From an uncultured Lachnospiraceae bacterium (GTDB lineage Bacteria > Bacillota > Clostridia > Lachnospirales > Lachnospiraceae), in assembly GCA_944381405.1 (NCBI GenBank), contig CALWLA010000005.1:37006-101005 (forward strand): 64,000 nt of DNA. Reading direction: 5' to 3'. The notes under the pieces were generated by a model. It searched no databases and was not told the DNA's origin. It saw nothing but the letters and a program-made list of their open reading frames with translations. This document shows, piece by piece, positions 32,749-42,247 of the stretch. Made by a program: the position numbers and the translations under genes. Position 1 is the stretch's first letter. Every line of letters begins with the position of its first letter.

Positions 32749-34323
32749 ATGCGTAAAACAAAGAGACTACTCGCCCTGAGCCTTGCGGCAGCGATGCTCG
32801 CCGCCCAGCCGGCTTATGCGAACCAGGTGGTGACCGCCGCCCAGCCGGAGATCGCCGGAGCGGAAGGAAACTACATCTCCAGCATCGGACCTGAAGGAAC
32901 CAAGGAAGTGGGGGACGACGGCTATGTGGCTGTCGGCTCCAACGGCAGGAACGCCAATGAATATGTGAATGCAGGCCCTGGAGCAGGCGGCCTTACGGGG
33001 ACCGGAACGGAAGCTTCCTCTTCCGGCGGCAGCATCATCATCAGCGGACAGCAGCAGACCGCGTCTCAGACCGGTACGGCTTCTTCTGAAGCAGCGCCGG
33101 GAGGCGGCACCGTTTCCACTGGAACAGCAGCCTCCGGCACCGCAGCTTCCGGAACAGCCCAGATCACCATCGACGAAAGCATCCAGAAGCCCAGCGTAAG
33201 CTCTGAGGCGGCGGTACTTTACGACGCGACCACAGGACAGGTCTTGTTTGACAAGAACGCCAATCAGCAGATGTATCCGGCTTCCATGACGAAGCTGATG
33301 ACCGCGCTGTTGGTGGCGGAAAACTGCAGCCTTGACGATACCGTGACCTATTCGGAAACTGCCACCCATGGACTGGAGTCCGGGGCGGCGACGGTGCAGC
33401 TGGATACGGGAGATACCCTCAGCGTGCGGGATTCCCTTTACGCCCTGCTGCTGAAGTCCGCCTGCGAGGTGGCGAACGGGCTGGCAGAAAAGGTTTCCGG
33501 AACCCAGGCAGCCTTTGCGGAGCTCATGAATCAGAGAGCCCAGCAGCTGGGATGCACCAATACCCATTTTGCCAATGCCTCAGGTCTGAACGATACAAAC
33601 CACTACACCACCGCTTATGATATGGCGCTGATCACAAAGGCGGCCTTTGACAACGAGACGGTCAGAACCATTGCAAGCACCGTGAACTACACCCTGCCGG
33701 CCGCAAAGAACAGGGGCGAGCTTGCCATCACAAACGGCAACAAGATGATCAATCCTGCCAACAGCCAGCATTATGACGGCATCATCGGCGGAAAGACCGG
33801 CTATACCTCAAAGGCGGGCAACACGTTGGCAACAGCGGTGCAGAAGGACGGCCACGAGCTGATCGCAGTGGTCATGAAGTCCACCCAGCAGCAATACACG
33901 GATACAAAGGCTCTGCTGGATTACGGCTATCAGCTGATCGCTGCAGCGAAGGGAAACACCGGGACAGACCAGAGCCAGAGCCAAACGCAGACAGGAACCG
34001 CCGGATGGATCCAGGTATCCGATACCCAGTGGCAGTACAAAAAGGCAGACGGAACGCTGTGCCGCTCCGAGTGGCTTGACCTGAACGGAACCTCCTACTG
34101 GTTCGACGACAACACCTACATGGCTACGGGCTGGAGACAGTTCTCCAATGGCGCCTGGTATTACTTCAATCCCCAGAACGGCGCTATGGTGACCAACAAG
34201 TGGGTGACGGATAACGGCAAGTCCTACTATCTGCAGAGCGACGGAACCATGGCTGTGAACACGGTCATCGACGGAACCTATCAGGTAGACGCAAACGGCG
34301 TATACGTCAAGAAGCTGAAGTAA
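32749..34323 (+). CDS. DacF-like D-alanyl-D-alanine carboxypeptidase with C-terminal CW repeats
   Basis: This S11-family penicillin-binding protein trims the terminal D-Ala of peptidoglycan stems outside the membrane. The 524-residue protein has a signal peptide (cleavage after AYA, residue 24) and a Ser/Gly/Thr-rich linker to about 150. The catalytic S179-M-T-K182 and the K349-T-G motif in GGKTGYTSKAG follow. The usual SxN second motif reads S237-A-C239. From about 420 there are CW repeats (QWQYKKADG, SYWFDDN, AWYYFNPQNG, SYYLQSDG) in place of the usual membrane-anchor helix. It is therefore probably retained at the wall by polymer binding. AAAGGAG lies about 11 bases before ATG 32749. Confidence 0.92.
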   Translation: MRKTKRLLALSLAAAMLAAQPAYANQVVTAAQPEIAGAEGNYISSIGPEGTKEVGDDGYVAVGSNGRNANEYVNAGPGAGGLTGTGTEASSSGGSIIISGQQQTASQTGTASSEAAPGGGTVSTGTAASGTAASGTAQITIDESIQKPSVSSEAAVLYDATTGQVLFDKNANQQMYPASMTKLMTALLVAENCSLDDTVTYSETATHGLESGAATVQLDTGDTLSVRDSLYALLLKSACEVANGLAEKVSGTQAAFAELMNQRAQQLGCTNTHFANASGLNDTNHYTTAYDMALITKAAFDNETVRTIASTVNYTLPAAKNRGELAITNGNKMINPANSQHYDGIIGGKTGYTSKAGNTLATAVQKDGHELIAVVMKSTQQQYTDTKALLDYGYQLIAAAKGNTGTDQSQSQTQTGTAGWIQVSDTQWQYKKADGTLCRSEWLDLNGTSYWFDDNTYMATGWRQFSNGAWYYFNPQNGAMVTNKWVTDNGKSYYLQSDGTMAVNTVIDGTYQVDANGVYVKKLK

Positions 34324-34356
34324 AAGACAGCGCATGCCTGTCGGGAGACATGGACT

Positions 34357-35490
34357 TTGAAAAAAAGAAGCAAGAGATTTGAGACCCTGGAGGACATTGA
34401 GCAGAGCCTGCTCAGGTCCTCCGGCGGTAAAAAAGAAAAACGCATTTTATCCGGGAAGACGGCTGCTTCCCCTCCATTTTCCCTTGCGGAATTATGGGAG
34501 GAATATGGCCGTCTCTTAGTGATTCCGGCGATCTGCATCCTGCTGATGCTGCTCATCCTGCTGTGCGAGGCCATCGCGGGCTCCGGAACGGAGCGGCCAG
34601 CCGCCCAGACGGCGGCGGTGACGGCGGAAGCCTCCGGGGAAGAGGGTCCGGCTGCAGAAGCGGCGGGAGAAAGCCTTCCGGAGGAGACCCAGGTGGACCC
34701 CAACAAGCTTGCCGCCTGTGAGGATCCTGCCATCAACAGGCTCTTTGACGAGTATTTTACTGCCCGTCTGGCGGCGGATACGGACACGCTGTACCGGCTT
34801 TTCGGCAGGAGCGGGGATGCGTCAGGCCAGGAGGAACTGACCAGCAGGCTGAGGGCCCAGGCTTCCTGGATCCAGTCCTATGACGGCATATCGGTTTACA
34901 CCATGCCGGGACTTGCCGACGGAGACCGGGTCTGCATCATCCGCTATAAGATCAACTTCCGCCGGACCAATACCAATGCGCCGGGCATCATGTACTGCTA
35001 TGTGCAGGCTCAGGGAGACGGAAGCTACAGGATCCTGGAAAATCCGGACAGCGAGACCGTAAAATATATCAACCAGAAGCTGGAGGATCCGGATGTGATC
35101 GCCATGCAGGAGGAAGTCAATGCCGAACTGCGTAGCGCCCTTTCTTCAGACAGCGATCTGGCGCTGATCTATACCTCCTTCCTGAACGGAGAGATCTACA
35201 ACGAGACCGCGCCGGATGTGAACCGGGAGCAGGAGGTGGATCTTTTCCTCAATCCCGAGGATTCCGATCTGGTAGGCGGACTGGTGCTGGAGATCGACTC
35301 CGAAACCGCCCCGGAGCAGGACTCTGAGGCGACGCAGGAGGGCGCGGAAGCCCCGGAACCTGGGGCGGAGACCCCGGCAGAGGCCCTGCCGGAGCAGGAG
35401 ACAGAAACGGTAGCCCCGGAAGAAACGGCAGCCCCGGCAGAAACCTCTCCGGAGACCGGCCAGGAGGAAACGATCATACAGATTGGTTAA
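34357..35490 (+). CDS. membrane-anchored protein of unknown function with acidic tail
   Basis: The 377-residue protein starts at TTG 34357 (CGGGAGA upstream; the ATG at 34350 hits a stop). It has a basic cytosolic head, one membrane segment at about 50-71 and an extracytoplasmic domain at about 115-235. That domain ([47 protein letters not shown]) suggests an NTF2-like or small alpha/beta fold. The last 80 residues are Glu/Thr/Pro-rich, like the tail of the LCP protein at 13923. It follows the DacF-like gene by 33 bp, so a cell-wall role is likely but unproven. Confidence 0.65.
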   Translation: MKKRSKRFETLEDIEQSLLRSSGGKKEKRILSGKTAASPPFSLAELWEEYGRLLVIPAICILLMLLILLCEAIAGSGTERPAAQTAAVTAEASGEEGPAAEAAGESLPEETQVDPNKLAACEDPAINRLFDEYFTARLAADTDTLYRLFGRSGDASGQEELTSRLRAQASWIQSYDGISVYTMPGLADGDRVCIIRYKINFRRTNTNAPGIMYCYVQAQGDGSYRILENPDSETVKYINQKLEDPDVIAMQEEVNAELRSALSSDSDLALIYTSFLNGEIYNETAPDVNREQEVDLFLNPEDSDLVGGLVLEIDSETAPEQDSEATQEGAEAPEPGAETPAEALPEQETETVAPEETAAPAETSPETGQEETIIQIG

Positions 35491-35497
35491 GGTGCAT

Positions 35498-35553
35498 CAG
35501 CCGGCCGGAAAGCCGGCTGAAACTCGTTATTGACTGCTTCGGAAAGAGCAGTC
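35498..35553 (+). other. two hairpins before queA
   Basis: CAGCCGGC/GCCGGCTG (35498-35505 with 35512-35519) and GACTGCT/AGCAGTC (35532-35538 with 35547-35553). Neither has a T run. They may mark the end of the dacF transcript. No preQ1 riboswitch motif is present. Confidence 0.5.
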
Positions 35554-35600
35554 CCTTAAAAAGGCTTTACAGAAAAACGGAAAATGGATGGTACGGGAAG

Positions 35601-36815
35601 ATGGATGTAAAGGATTTTGATTACGAACTGCCGGAAGAGCTGATCGCCCAGGATCCGCTGGAGGACCGCAGTTCCTCCAGGCTGATGGTCATGGACATTG
35701 ACAGCGGGCGCGTGGGCCACCGGCATTTCAGAGACATTATGGAATATCTGCTCCCGGGAGACTGCCTGGTGATCAACGACACCAAGGTCATTCCGGCAAG
35801 GCTTCTGGGGGTCAAGGAGGATACAGGCGCCCATGTGGAGGTGCTGCTGCTCAGACGGATGCAGGACGATGTCTGGGAATGCCTGGTAAAGCCTGGCAGG
35901 AAGCTCAGAAAGGGCGCAAGAGTGGTGTTCGGAGAAGGGCTTCTGCGGGGCGAGATCCAGGATGTGGCAGAGGAAGGCAACCGCCTGATCAGATTTTCCT
36001 ATGAGGGGATCTTCGAGGAGGTGCTGGACCGGCTGGGGGAGATGCCCCTGCCTCCCTATATCCGCCACAAGCTGAAGGACAAGAACCGTTATCAGACCGT
36101 ATATGCGGAGCATGAGGGCTCTGCTGCGGCGCCTACCGCCGGCCTGCATTTTACAAAGGAGCTGCTTTCCGAGATCGAGGAAAAGGGCGTCCGCATCCTG
36201 CATGTGACCCTCCATGTGGGGCTGGGCACCTTCCGCCCCGTCAAGGTGGATAAGATCGAGGATCATCACATGCACTCCGAGTTTTATATCGTGCCGGAGG
36301 AAACCGCCCGGGCGGTGAACGATACCATCGCCGCAGGCCACAGGGTGATCTGCGTGGGGACCACCTCCACCAGGACCCTGGAATCCGCAGCCGTGTGCAA
36401 TCCGGAATACGAGCAGCTGGAACAGGCCCTTGCGGAAGGAGGGAAACCCGGCTTCCGGAAGATCACGGCAGAGGGAAAGGAACGGTTCCAGGAGGAAACG
36501 GGACGGATCGTTCCCAAATACATCCTGGCTCCCAAGAGCGGATGGACGGAGATCTTTATCTATCCGGGCTATGAATGGAAGCTGCTGGACGCCCTGATCA
36601 CCAATTTTCATCTGCCCCAGTCTACCCTGGTGATGCTGGTATCCGCTCTTTCCAGCAGGGAAAGGGTGCTGGCGGCCTATCGGGAAGCCGTCAGGGAACG
36701 GTACCGCTTTTTCTCCTTCGGGGATGCCTGCCTCTTCATGCGGCTCCCGGAGGACAAAGGCTTGAAGCTTCCCGCAGAACAGGAGGAACCCAATGGAAGA
36801 GATCCGCTTGAATAA
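35601..36815 (+). CDS. queA: tRNA preQ1 ribosyltransferase-isomerase QueA
   Basis: QueA adds the ribosyl part of SAM to preQ1 in tRNA, making epoxyqueuosine. The 404-residue protein shows the family start [27 protein letters not shown], the [10 protein letters not shown] stretch, [10 protein letters not shown] near 175 and [17 protein letters not shown] near the end. It is about 55 residues longer than many homologues, mostly through an insertion near 275-325. The next gene begins inside its last 23 bp. No tgt gene is in the window. Confidence 0.95.
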   Translation: MDVKDFDYELPEELIAQDPLEDRSSSRLMVMDIDSGRVGHRHFRDIMEYLLPGDCLVINDTKVIPARLLGVKEDTGAHVEVLLLRRMQDDVWECLVKPGRKLRKGARVVFGEGLLRGEIQDVAEEGNRLIRFSYEGIFEEVLDRLGEMPLPPYIRHKLKDKNRYQTVYAEHEGSAAAPTAGLHFTKELLSEIEEKGVRILHVTLHVGLGTFRPVKVDKIEDHHMHSEFYIVPEETARAVNDTIAAGHRVICVGTTSTRTLESAAVCNPEYEQLEQALAEGGKPGFRKITAEGKERFQEETGRIVPKYILAPKSGWTEIFIYPGYEWKLLDALITNFHLPQSTLVMLVSALSSRERVLAAYREAVRERYRFFSFGDACLFMRLPEDKGLKLPAEQEEPNGRDPLE

Positions 36816-37569
36816 ATATCTTTCCGAAATGGGCATCTGCTCCAGACGGGAGGCAGACCGCTATGTGGAGGAAGGACGCATCACCGTAAACGGCAGGCCG
36901 GCAGAGCTGGGCCAGAAGATCACGGAGGCGGACGAGCTGCTGCTGGACGGAAAAAAGATCGGGCCGGAACAGAAGGACGCTCCGGTGCTCATCGCCTTCA
37001 ACAAACCGAGAGGCATCGTCTGCACCACCTCCTCCAAGGACCGGGCCACCAATATCATCGAATTCATCGATTATCCGGTGCGGATATTCCCCATCGGACG
37101 CCTGGACAAGGAATCCGAGGGCATCATCCTTTTGACCAATCAGGGGGAGCTGGTAAATCTGATCAACCGGCAGCGCTATGGCCACGAAAAGGAATACATC
37201 GTCCGCTGCCGCAGGAAGCTCACCAACACCTTCCTGAAACAGATGAGCGAGGGCGTGGAGATCACCATCCCGGTGATCGACGCCTCGGACAAGGACCGGA
37301 AAAAGGCTCGGGGCCGGGAATACGTCACCGTCACCACAAAGCCCTGTAAGGTGACAAAGCTGGACGACCACAGCTTTGACATCATCCTTACCCAGGGCAT
37401 GAACCGGCAGATCCGGCGCATGTGCGACGCTTTGGGCAACTATGTGGACCGGCTGAAGCGCATCCGGGTGATGAACATCGAGCTTAAGGACCTCCCGGAG
37501 GGACAGTACCGGGATGTGACCCCGGAGGAGTACCGGGAGCTGAAAAGGCTGATCGAACAGGATACATAA
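36793..37569 (+). CDS. rluF: 23S rRNA pseudouridine synthase, RluF-like
   Basis: The 258-residue enzyme isomerises uridine in 23S rRNA. An N-terminal S4 RNA-binding domain ([25 protein letters not shown]) is followed by the RsuA/RluF catalytic core with the catalytic Asp in GRLDKESEG near 102 and [16 protein letters not shown] near 205. It is closest to RluF, but RluB/RsuA-type activity cannot be excluded. AGGAGG inside queA precedes ATG 36793, and the 23-bp overlap implies coupled translation. Confidence 0.9.
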   Translation: MEEIRLNKYLSEMGICSRREADRYVEEGRITVNGRPAELGQKITEADELLLDGKKIGPEQKDAPVLIAFNKPRGIVCTTSSKDRATNIIEFIDYPVRIFPIGRLDKESEGIILLTNQGELVNLINRQRYGHEKEYIVRCRRKLTNTFLKQMSEGVEITIPVIDASDKDRKKARGREYVTVTTKPCKVTKLDDHSFDIILTQGMNRQIRRMCDALGNYVDRLKRIRVMNIELKDLPEGQYRDVTPEEYRELKRLIEQDT

Positions 37570-37632
37570 TGGCAGACCGACAGGACATTTTATGGCCCGG
37601 CAGGGCCGCGGCATGACAAAGGAGGCAGAATT

Positions 37633-38640
37633 ATGGCATTGATTTTACCGGAACACTATGACCCGAAGCTTTCCGTCAGGGAGACCCAGGAAGCGATCAA
37701 ATATATCCGCGACACCTTCCAGAAGGAGATCGGAAGGGAAATGAATCTGGAGCGTATCTCAGCGCCCCTGTTTGTGGAAAAAAGCACCGGCCTGAACGAC
37801 GACTTAAACGGTGTGGAACGGAAGGTGTCCTTTGACCTTCTGGCGATGCCGGGAGAGGAGATCGAGGTGGTGCAGTCCCTGGCAAAATGGAAGCGCATGG
37901 CCCTGTACCGTTATGGCTTTCAGCCGGGAGAGGGGCTTTATACCAACATGAACGCCATCCGCCGGGACGAGGAGCTTGACAACCTCCACAGCGTATATGT
38001 GGACCAGTGGGACTGGGAAAAGGTCATCCGGAAGGAGGACCGGAACGAGGAGACCCTGCGGGAGGTGGTGCGGACCATCTTCAAGGTGATCAAGCACATG
38101 GAGCACGAGGTGTGGTACAAATATCCCCAGGCGGTCTACCATCTGCCGGAGGACATTTATTTCATCGATTCCGAGGAGCTGCGCCGCCGCTATCCGGGGC
38201 TTACCCCCAAGGAACGGGAAAACGCCATCTGCCGGGAATACGGCTGCGTGTTCGTTATGCGCATCGGAGACAAGCTGGGAGACGGAAAGCCCCACGACGG
38301 CAGAGCGCCGGACTATGACGACTGGCAGCTGAACGGCGATATCCTGTTCTGGTTCGAGCCCCTAAAGTGCGCTCTGGAGATCTCCTCCATGGGCATCCGG
38401 GTGTCTGAGGAAAGCCTTTTGGAGCAGCTGGAAAAGGCGGGAGCGGAGGACCGGAAGGAGCTTCCCTACCACAGGATGATCCTGGAGAAAAAGCTTCCCT
38501 ATACCATCGGCGGCGGAATCGGACAGTCCCGTCTCTGCATGCTGCTTCTGGGCAGAGCCCACGTGGGAGAGGTCCAGGCCAGCGTATGGCCGGAGGAGAT
38601 GCGGAGCATCTGCGAAGCCCACGGAATGATACTGCTGTAA
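37633..38640 (+). CDS. asnA: aspartate--ammonia ligase
   Basis: AsnA makes asparagine from aspartate, ATP and free ammonia. The 335-residue protein has the class II synthetase-like fold, with family stretches [25 protein letters not shown] near 43, [40 protein letters not shown] near 95 and [23 protein letters not shown] near the end. AAAGGAGG precedes ATG 37633. No T-box leader was found. It lies downstream of queA-rluF on the same strand. Confidence 0.96.
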   Translation: MALILPEHYDPKLSVRETQEAIKYIRDTFQKEIGREMNLERISAPLFVEKSTGLNDDLNGVERKVSFDLLAMPGEEIEVVQSLAKWKRMALYRYGFQPGEGLYTNMNAIRRDEELDNLHSVYVDQWDWEKVIRKEDRNEETLREVVRTIFKVIKHMEHEVWYKYPQAVYHLPEDIYFIDSEELRRRYPGLTPKERENAICREYGCVFVMRIGDKLGDGKPHDGRAPDYDDWQLNGDILFWFEPLKCALEISSMGIRVSEESLLEQLEKAGAEDRKELPYHRMILEKKLPYTIGGGIGQSRLCMLLLGRAHVGEVQASVWPEEMRSICEAHGMILL

Positions 38641-38692
38641 GAAAGGCTTCCGGAGTCTTCCGGCAAGGAAGGAGCCCGGAGAAACTGATAGG

Positions 38693-40303
38693 ATGATGAA
38701 GAAAAGGAACTATTTGCTGGGCGCCCTGCTGGGCCTCTGCCTGCTGGGTGCCCTGCCCTTTGGGTCCCAGGCTGCGGAGCTTTCCCGGGAGGACCCGGTC
38801 AGGGCCGTGACCTATGCCGGAAGGGAGTGGGTCATCAATTTCTGGTCCACGGAAACGGAATACATGGAGGAGGATTTTGCCAGGATCCGGGAGGATGGCT
38901 TTAATGCCATTATCCTGTGCGTCCCCTGGAGGGAATTCCAGCCCTCGGTGCTGATCTCCGCCTTTAACGAGGACGCCTTTGCCAAGCTTCGGACCGTCTG
39001 CGAAACGGCGGAAAGGCAGGGGCTTTCCGTGATGCTGCGTCTCGGCTACAGCTGGGATTACTACGATCATTCCAATGTGCTGGAGCGGTTCGAGGGGCTG
39101 ATCTATGACGATACCTATCTGGAGGCCTGGAAGCGTTACGCAAAGCAGGTCTATGAAACGGTATCCGCCTATGACTGCTATGCCGGGGCCTTCCTGACCT
39201 GGGAGGATTTCTGGAATTTCGTGGAAACGGAAAAAAACATTGCGGGAACCGCTTCAGGCAGCCGCAGGGCAAAGGAAATGGGCTATACGGACTATGTGTT
39301 GGAGCATTATTCCCAGGAGGAGCTTCAGGCCCTCTACGGAGATGCAAAGGAGGCTCTGAACCCCTCCTTTCCGGAACCGGAGAGCCCTGCCTACCGGCTG
39401 TTCCTGGAATGGTATGACAGCTGGCTTCTGGAGCTGCTTTCAGAGACCCAGCAGGTCTTTCCGGCCCTCAGCATGGAGTGCAGGCTGGATCAGGATCCTT
39501 ATGTGCAGCTTGACGGAAGCAAAAACGGATACAACCATCAGGCGACCTTCCCCTGCGCCGGAGCGCCCTACTGCTCCGTCATGCTGTCTGCCAGCATGGG
39601 CTATGGAGAGGGGACGGTGCTGAATGCGGTGGATACGGCAAAGATGAGCGAAAGCCTCCTTGCAGCCAGCCAGACCTATGCGGGAAAGCCGGTGTTCGTG
39701 GATCAGTTCCTTTACATGGAGACCACTCCGGGCTATGAAAAGATCGCCCGGCTGCCGGAAACCGAGGTGAACGCATACCTTACGCAGATGGGAGAGGTCT
39801 TCCGCAGGCAGACCCTGGGATATGGCATCTGGACCTACCGGGACTATGCAGACAATATCATTTACAATCCGGAATTCGGTTATTCCCTGGAGGGCTGGGA
39901 GACCCTGGGCCGGGTGGATACGGTGACCCATGAGGGGACCCGCATGGCAAAGCTTTCCGCCGGAGCCTCCCTCAGCCAGGACCTTTCCGGAAGGACCTAT
40001 CTGGGCGGAGAAAATACCCGAATCTCTCTGCGGGCGGTGGCGGAACGGCCGGTAAGGCTCACCATAACGGTAGGGGACCATACGGAAACCGCTGTGGCAG
40101 AGGTGGGGGATACCACGCTGGAGCTTTCCTTCCCGAAGCAGCTGGGAGGCAGGATCAGGATCAAAGCGGATGGAGAGGTGCTTCTGGACAATGTGAAGCT
40201 CTATACCCATGTGACGGAGGGCGGCATCTACGGGCTTTCCGGAGAGGCAGGGCCCTATCTTGAAGGCATCCGGGCCCTGAACCGGAACCTTGCCGGGTCA
40301 TAA
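38693..40303 (+). CDS. secreted glycoside hydrolase-like (TIM-barrel) protein
   Basis: The 536-residue product has a signal peptide (cleavage near SQA-AE, residue 27) and a predicted beta/alpha barrel to about 410. A C-terminal jelly-roll-like domain of about 120 residues follows (NPEFGYSLEGWETLGRVD to LLDNVKLYTH), as in carbohydrate-binding modules. The barrel looks like GH5-type enzymes: GFNAIILCVPWREF near 70, LTWEDFWNF near 168 as a possible acid/base Glu, and PVFVDQFLYMETTPG near 335 near the expected nucleophile strand. The exact family and substrate are uncertain. ATG 38693 or 38696 could be the start. Confidence 0.65.
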   Translation: MMKKRNYLLGALLGLCLLGALPFGSQAAELSREDPVRAVTYAGREWVINFWSTETEYMEEDFARIREDGFNAIILCVPWREFQPSVLISAFNEDAFAKLRTVCETAERQGLSVMLRLGYSWDYYDHSNVLERFEGLIYDDTYLEAWKRYAKQVYETVSAYDCYAGAFLTWEDFWNFVETEKNIAGTASGSRRAKEMGYTDYVLEHYSQEELQALYGDAKEALNPSFPEPESPAYRLFLEWYDSWLLELLSETQQVFPALSMECRLDQDPYVQLDGSKNGYNHQATFPCAGAPYCSVMLSASMGYGEGTVLNAVDTAKMSESLLAASQTYAGKPVFVDQFLYMETTPGYEKIARLPETEVNAYLTQMGEVFRRQTLGYGIWTYRDYADNIIYNPEFGYSLEGWETLGRVDTVTHEGTRMAKLSAGASLSQDLSGRTYLGGENTRISLRAVAERPVRLTITVGDHTETAVAEVGDTTLELSFPKQLGGRIRIKADGEVLLDNVKLYTHVTEGGIYGLSGEAGPYLEGIRALNRNLAGS

Positions 40304-40330
40304 GCCGGAAAACAGAAAGGAGGAATCTTC

Positions 40331-41557
40331 GTGAAAAAGATTGTAAGCATGTATACCGGAACGAGCCTGATCCTGCGGATCGTGATCGGACTGATCGCCG
40401 GCGCGCTTCTGGGAATTTTCGTACCTGGGCTCGCCAGCATCGGAACCCTGGGAGACATTTTTGTAGGAGCGCTGAAATCCCTGGCGCCGGTGCTGGTGTT
40501 CTTCCTGGTGTGCAGCTCTGTGGCAGGCGCCAACGAGGGCATAGGCGAGCGCTTCAGGATGATCATCTTCCTGTACCTTCTGGGCACGTTTCTTTCGGCA
40601 GTGGTGGCGGTCATCGCCAGCTTCCTGTTTCCCATCACCATCGAGCTTGCCGCCGGGGCCGCCGAAGGGGCCTCTCCGGGAGGCATCGCCGAGGTGCTCC
40701 TGAATCTGCTCTCGAATATGGTCATGAACCCTGTCACCGCCATTGCGGAGGCGAACTACATCGGCATCCTTTTCTGGGCGATCCTCGGGGGCATGGCCTT
40801 AAGGACCATGAAGGCGGAGAGTACCATCAAGGTCATCGTGGACCTTGCAGAGATGGTGTCCATCACAGTGAGATGGGTCATCCAGCTGGCGCCCTTCGGC
40901 GTGCTGGGGCTTGTGTTTACGGCTGTTTCCAGCAGCGGTCTGGGCATCTTTACGGAATACGGCAGGCTCCTTCTGCTGCTGGTGGGAAGCATGGCGGTGG
41001 TGACCTTCATCGTTTATCCCGCCATCGTGGCGGTGTTCTTAAAGTGCAACCCCTATCCCCTGGTGTTCAAATGCCTGAGGGAGAGCGGAATCACGGCCTT
41101 TTTTACCAGGAGCTCCGCGGCCAACATCCCTGTCAACATGGCGCTCTGCGAGCGGCTGGGCCTTGACCGGGACTTCTATTCCGTATCCATCCCACTGGGG
41201 GCGACCATCAACATGGGCGGCGCGGCGGTCACCATCACGATCATGACCATGACCTGCGCCCATACCCTGGGCATGAGCGTGGATATCCCCACGGCCATCG
41301 TCCTGAGCGTTCTGGCAGCCCTTGGAGCCTGCGGCGCTTCAGGCGTTGCGGGAGGCTCCCTTCTGCTCATCCCCATGGCCTGCTCGCTCTTTGGCATCGG
41401 GAACGACCTTGCCATGCAGATGGTGGCGGTGGGCTTTATCATCGGCGTCATCCAGGATTCCGTGGAGACCATGATCAACTCCAGCTCCGACGCCCTGTTT
41501 ACGGCAGTGGCCGAGTTTTACGACTGGAAGAAAAAAGGAAGAGATGTGAACATTTAA
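40331..41557 (+). CDS. sstT: serine/threonine:Na+ symporter SstT
   Basis: This dicarboxylate/amino acid:cation symporter family protein takes up serine and threonine with sodium. The 408-residue protein has about nine membrane helices and the two re-entrant hairpin regions. The SstT-type stretches are FTRSSAANIPVNMALCERLGLD near 258 and IPLGATINMGGAAVTITIMTM near 285. The start is GTG 40331 with AAAGGAGG (40316-40323) upstream. Two hairpins follow, the second shared with the convergent DUF4364 gene. Confidence 0.93.
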   Translation: MKKIVSMYTGTSLILRIVIGLIAGALLGIFVPGLASIGTLGDIFVGALKSLAPVLVFFLVCSSVAGANEGIGERFRMIIFLYLLGTFLSAVVAVIASFLFPITIELAAGAAEGASPGGIAEVLLNLLSNMVMNPVTAIAEANYIGILFWAILGGMALRTMKAESTIKVIVDLAEMVSITVRWVIQLAPFGVLGLVFTAVSSSGLGIFTEYGRLLLLLVGSMAVVTFIVYPAIVAVFLKCNPYPLVFKCLRESGITAFFTRSSAANIPVNMALCERLGLDRDFYSVSIPLGATINMGGAAVTITIMTMTCAHTLGMSVDIPTAIVLSVLAALGACGASGVAGGSLLLIPMACSLFGIGNDLAMQMVAVGFIIGVIQDSVETMINSSSDALFTAVAEFYDWKKKGRDVNI

Positions 41558-41559
41558 AA

Positions 41560-41627
41560 AAAGACAAAGCCCCTTTTCGGACTCTGTCTTTCCTCTGAAA
41601 GCTTACGGATCACTCCGTAAGCTTTTT
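41560..41627. terminator. hairpins between sstT and DUF4364
   Basis: The main stem AAAGCTTACGGA/TCCGTAAGCTTT (41598-41609 with 41614-41625) ends in five T. Its loop contains the DUF4364 stop codon, so one arm is coding. A weaker stem (41560-41569 with 41582-41591) lies just before it. Confidence 0.7.
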
Positions 41628-42128
41628 GATTATGAAGCTGTAGATCTCCTGGCTCCGTTCCCGCCAGTTGGTGCAGATCCTGGAGGCCTGCTTTTCATCC
41701 GGCACGGAAAGATCCAGGCCGATCAGGAGATTCCTGCCCTCCCGCACCTCGCAGTGGGCGATGAAATTTTCAGGGCCCTCCTTGTAAAAATCGGCCGTGG
41801 TGCCCGCCTCTGAGCGCAGCCGGAATTTGTTTTCCGAAAGGTACTGATCCATATCCGCAATGGCGGCGGCCCCGATGTCGTTTCCAAAAAAGCCCAGGGT
41901 CTCCAGCCCGTCGGAGGTGATCTCATAGCGGGTGGAATTTCCGGACCGCCGGTCGGCGATGAGCTTGGAATCGATCAGCTCCGAAAGCACCTGCTGCAGG
42001 GTGAAGTAGGTGGTGTATTCCTTGTCCAGAAAGAACTGGCTCAGCTGGGAATTGGTCAGGGGAAAATTGACCTCCTTCAGCATATAGAGCACCATGAGCT
42101 TGTAAAGCGTTTCCGGTTCCTGTATCAT
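41610..42128 (-). CDS. DUF4364 winged-helix protein, likely regulator
   Basis: The 172-residue protein begins with a winged-helix fold (YKLMVLYMLKEVNFPLTNSQLSQFFLDKEY; TLQQVLSELIDSKLIADRRSGNSTRYEITSDG) typical of PadR/MarR-like DNA binders. A short beta-rich C-terminal domain follows and is recognised as DUF4364. GGGAGGACGAGG lies before the minus-strand ATG. It is divergent from the DUF5717 operon with adjoining promoters, which suggests that it controls itself and the operon. No ligand is evident. Confidence 0.85.
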   Translation of the reverse strand: MIQEPETLYKLMVLYMLKEVNFPLTNSQLSQFFLDKEYTTYFTLQQVLSELIDSKLIADRRSGNSTRYEITSDGLETLGFFGNDIGAAAIADMDQYLSENKFRLRSEAGTTADFYKEGPENFIAHCEVREGRNLLIGLDLSVPDEKQASRICTNWRERSQEIYSFIIKKLTE

Positions 42129-42161
42129 CGTGACCTCGTCCTCCCTTTTGAATTCTTTTTT

Positions 42162-42190
42162 ATCTTAACATATTCCGCTTTAAATTGAAA
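42162..42190 (-). promoter_or_regulatory. DUF4364 promoter
   Basis: Minus strand TTTCAA (42190-42185), a 17-base spacer and TAAGAT (42167-42162), with TGT before the -10. Confidence 0.55.
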
Positions 42191-42207
42191 CTGCGTTATG
42201 GTAAAAT
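42179..42207 (+). promoter_or_regulatory. DUF5717 operon promoter
   Basis: TTTAAA (42179-42184), a 17-base spacer and TAAAAT (42202-42207), with TGG before the -10. Its -35 is directly adjacent to the -35 of the divergent DUF4364 promoter. Confidence 0.55.
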
Positions 42208-42247
42208 AAAACGGAATTATGGGGGCCTGTACCCTCAGGAAGGCTGA

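Noticed and set aside
35491..35600. preQ1 riboswitch for queA
   Set aside because: Two simple hairpins only; the preQ1 aptamer sequence is absent.
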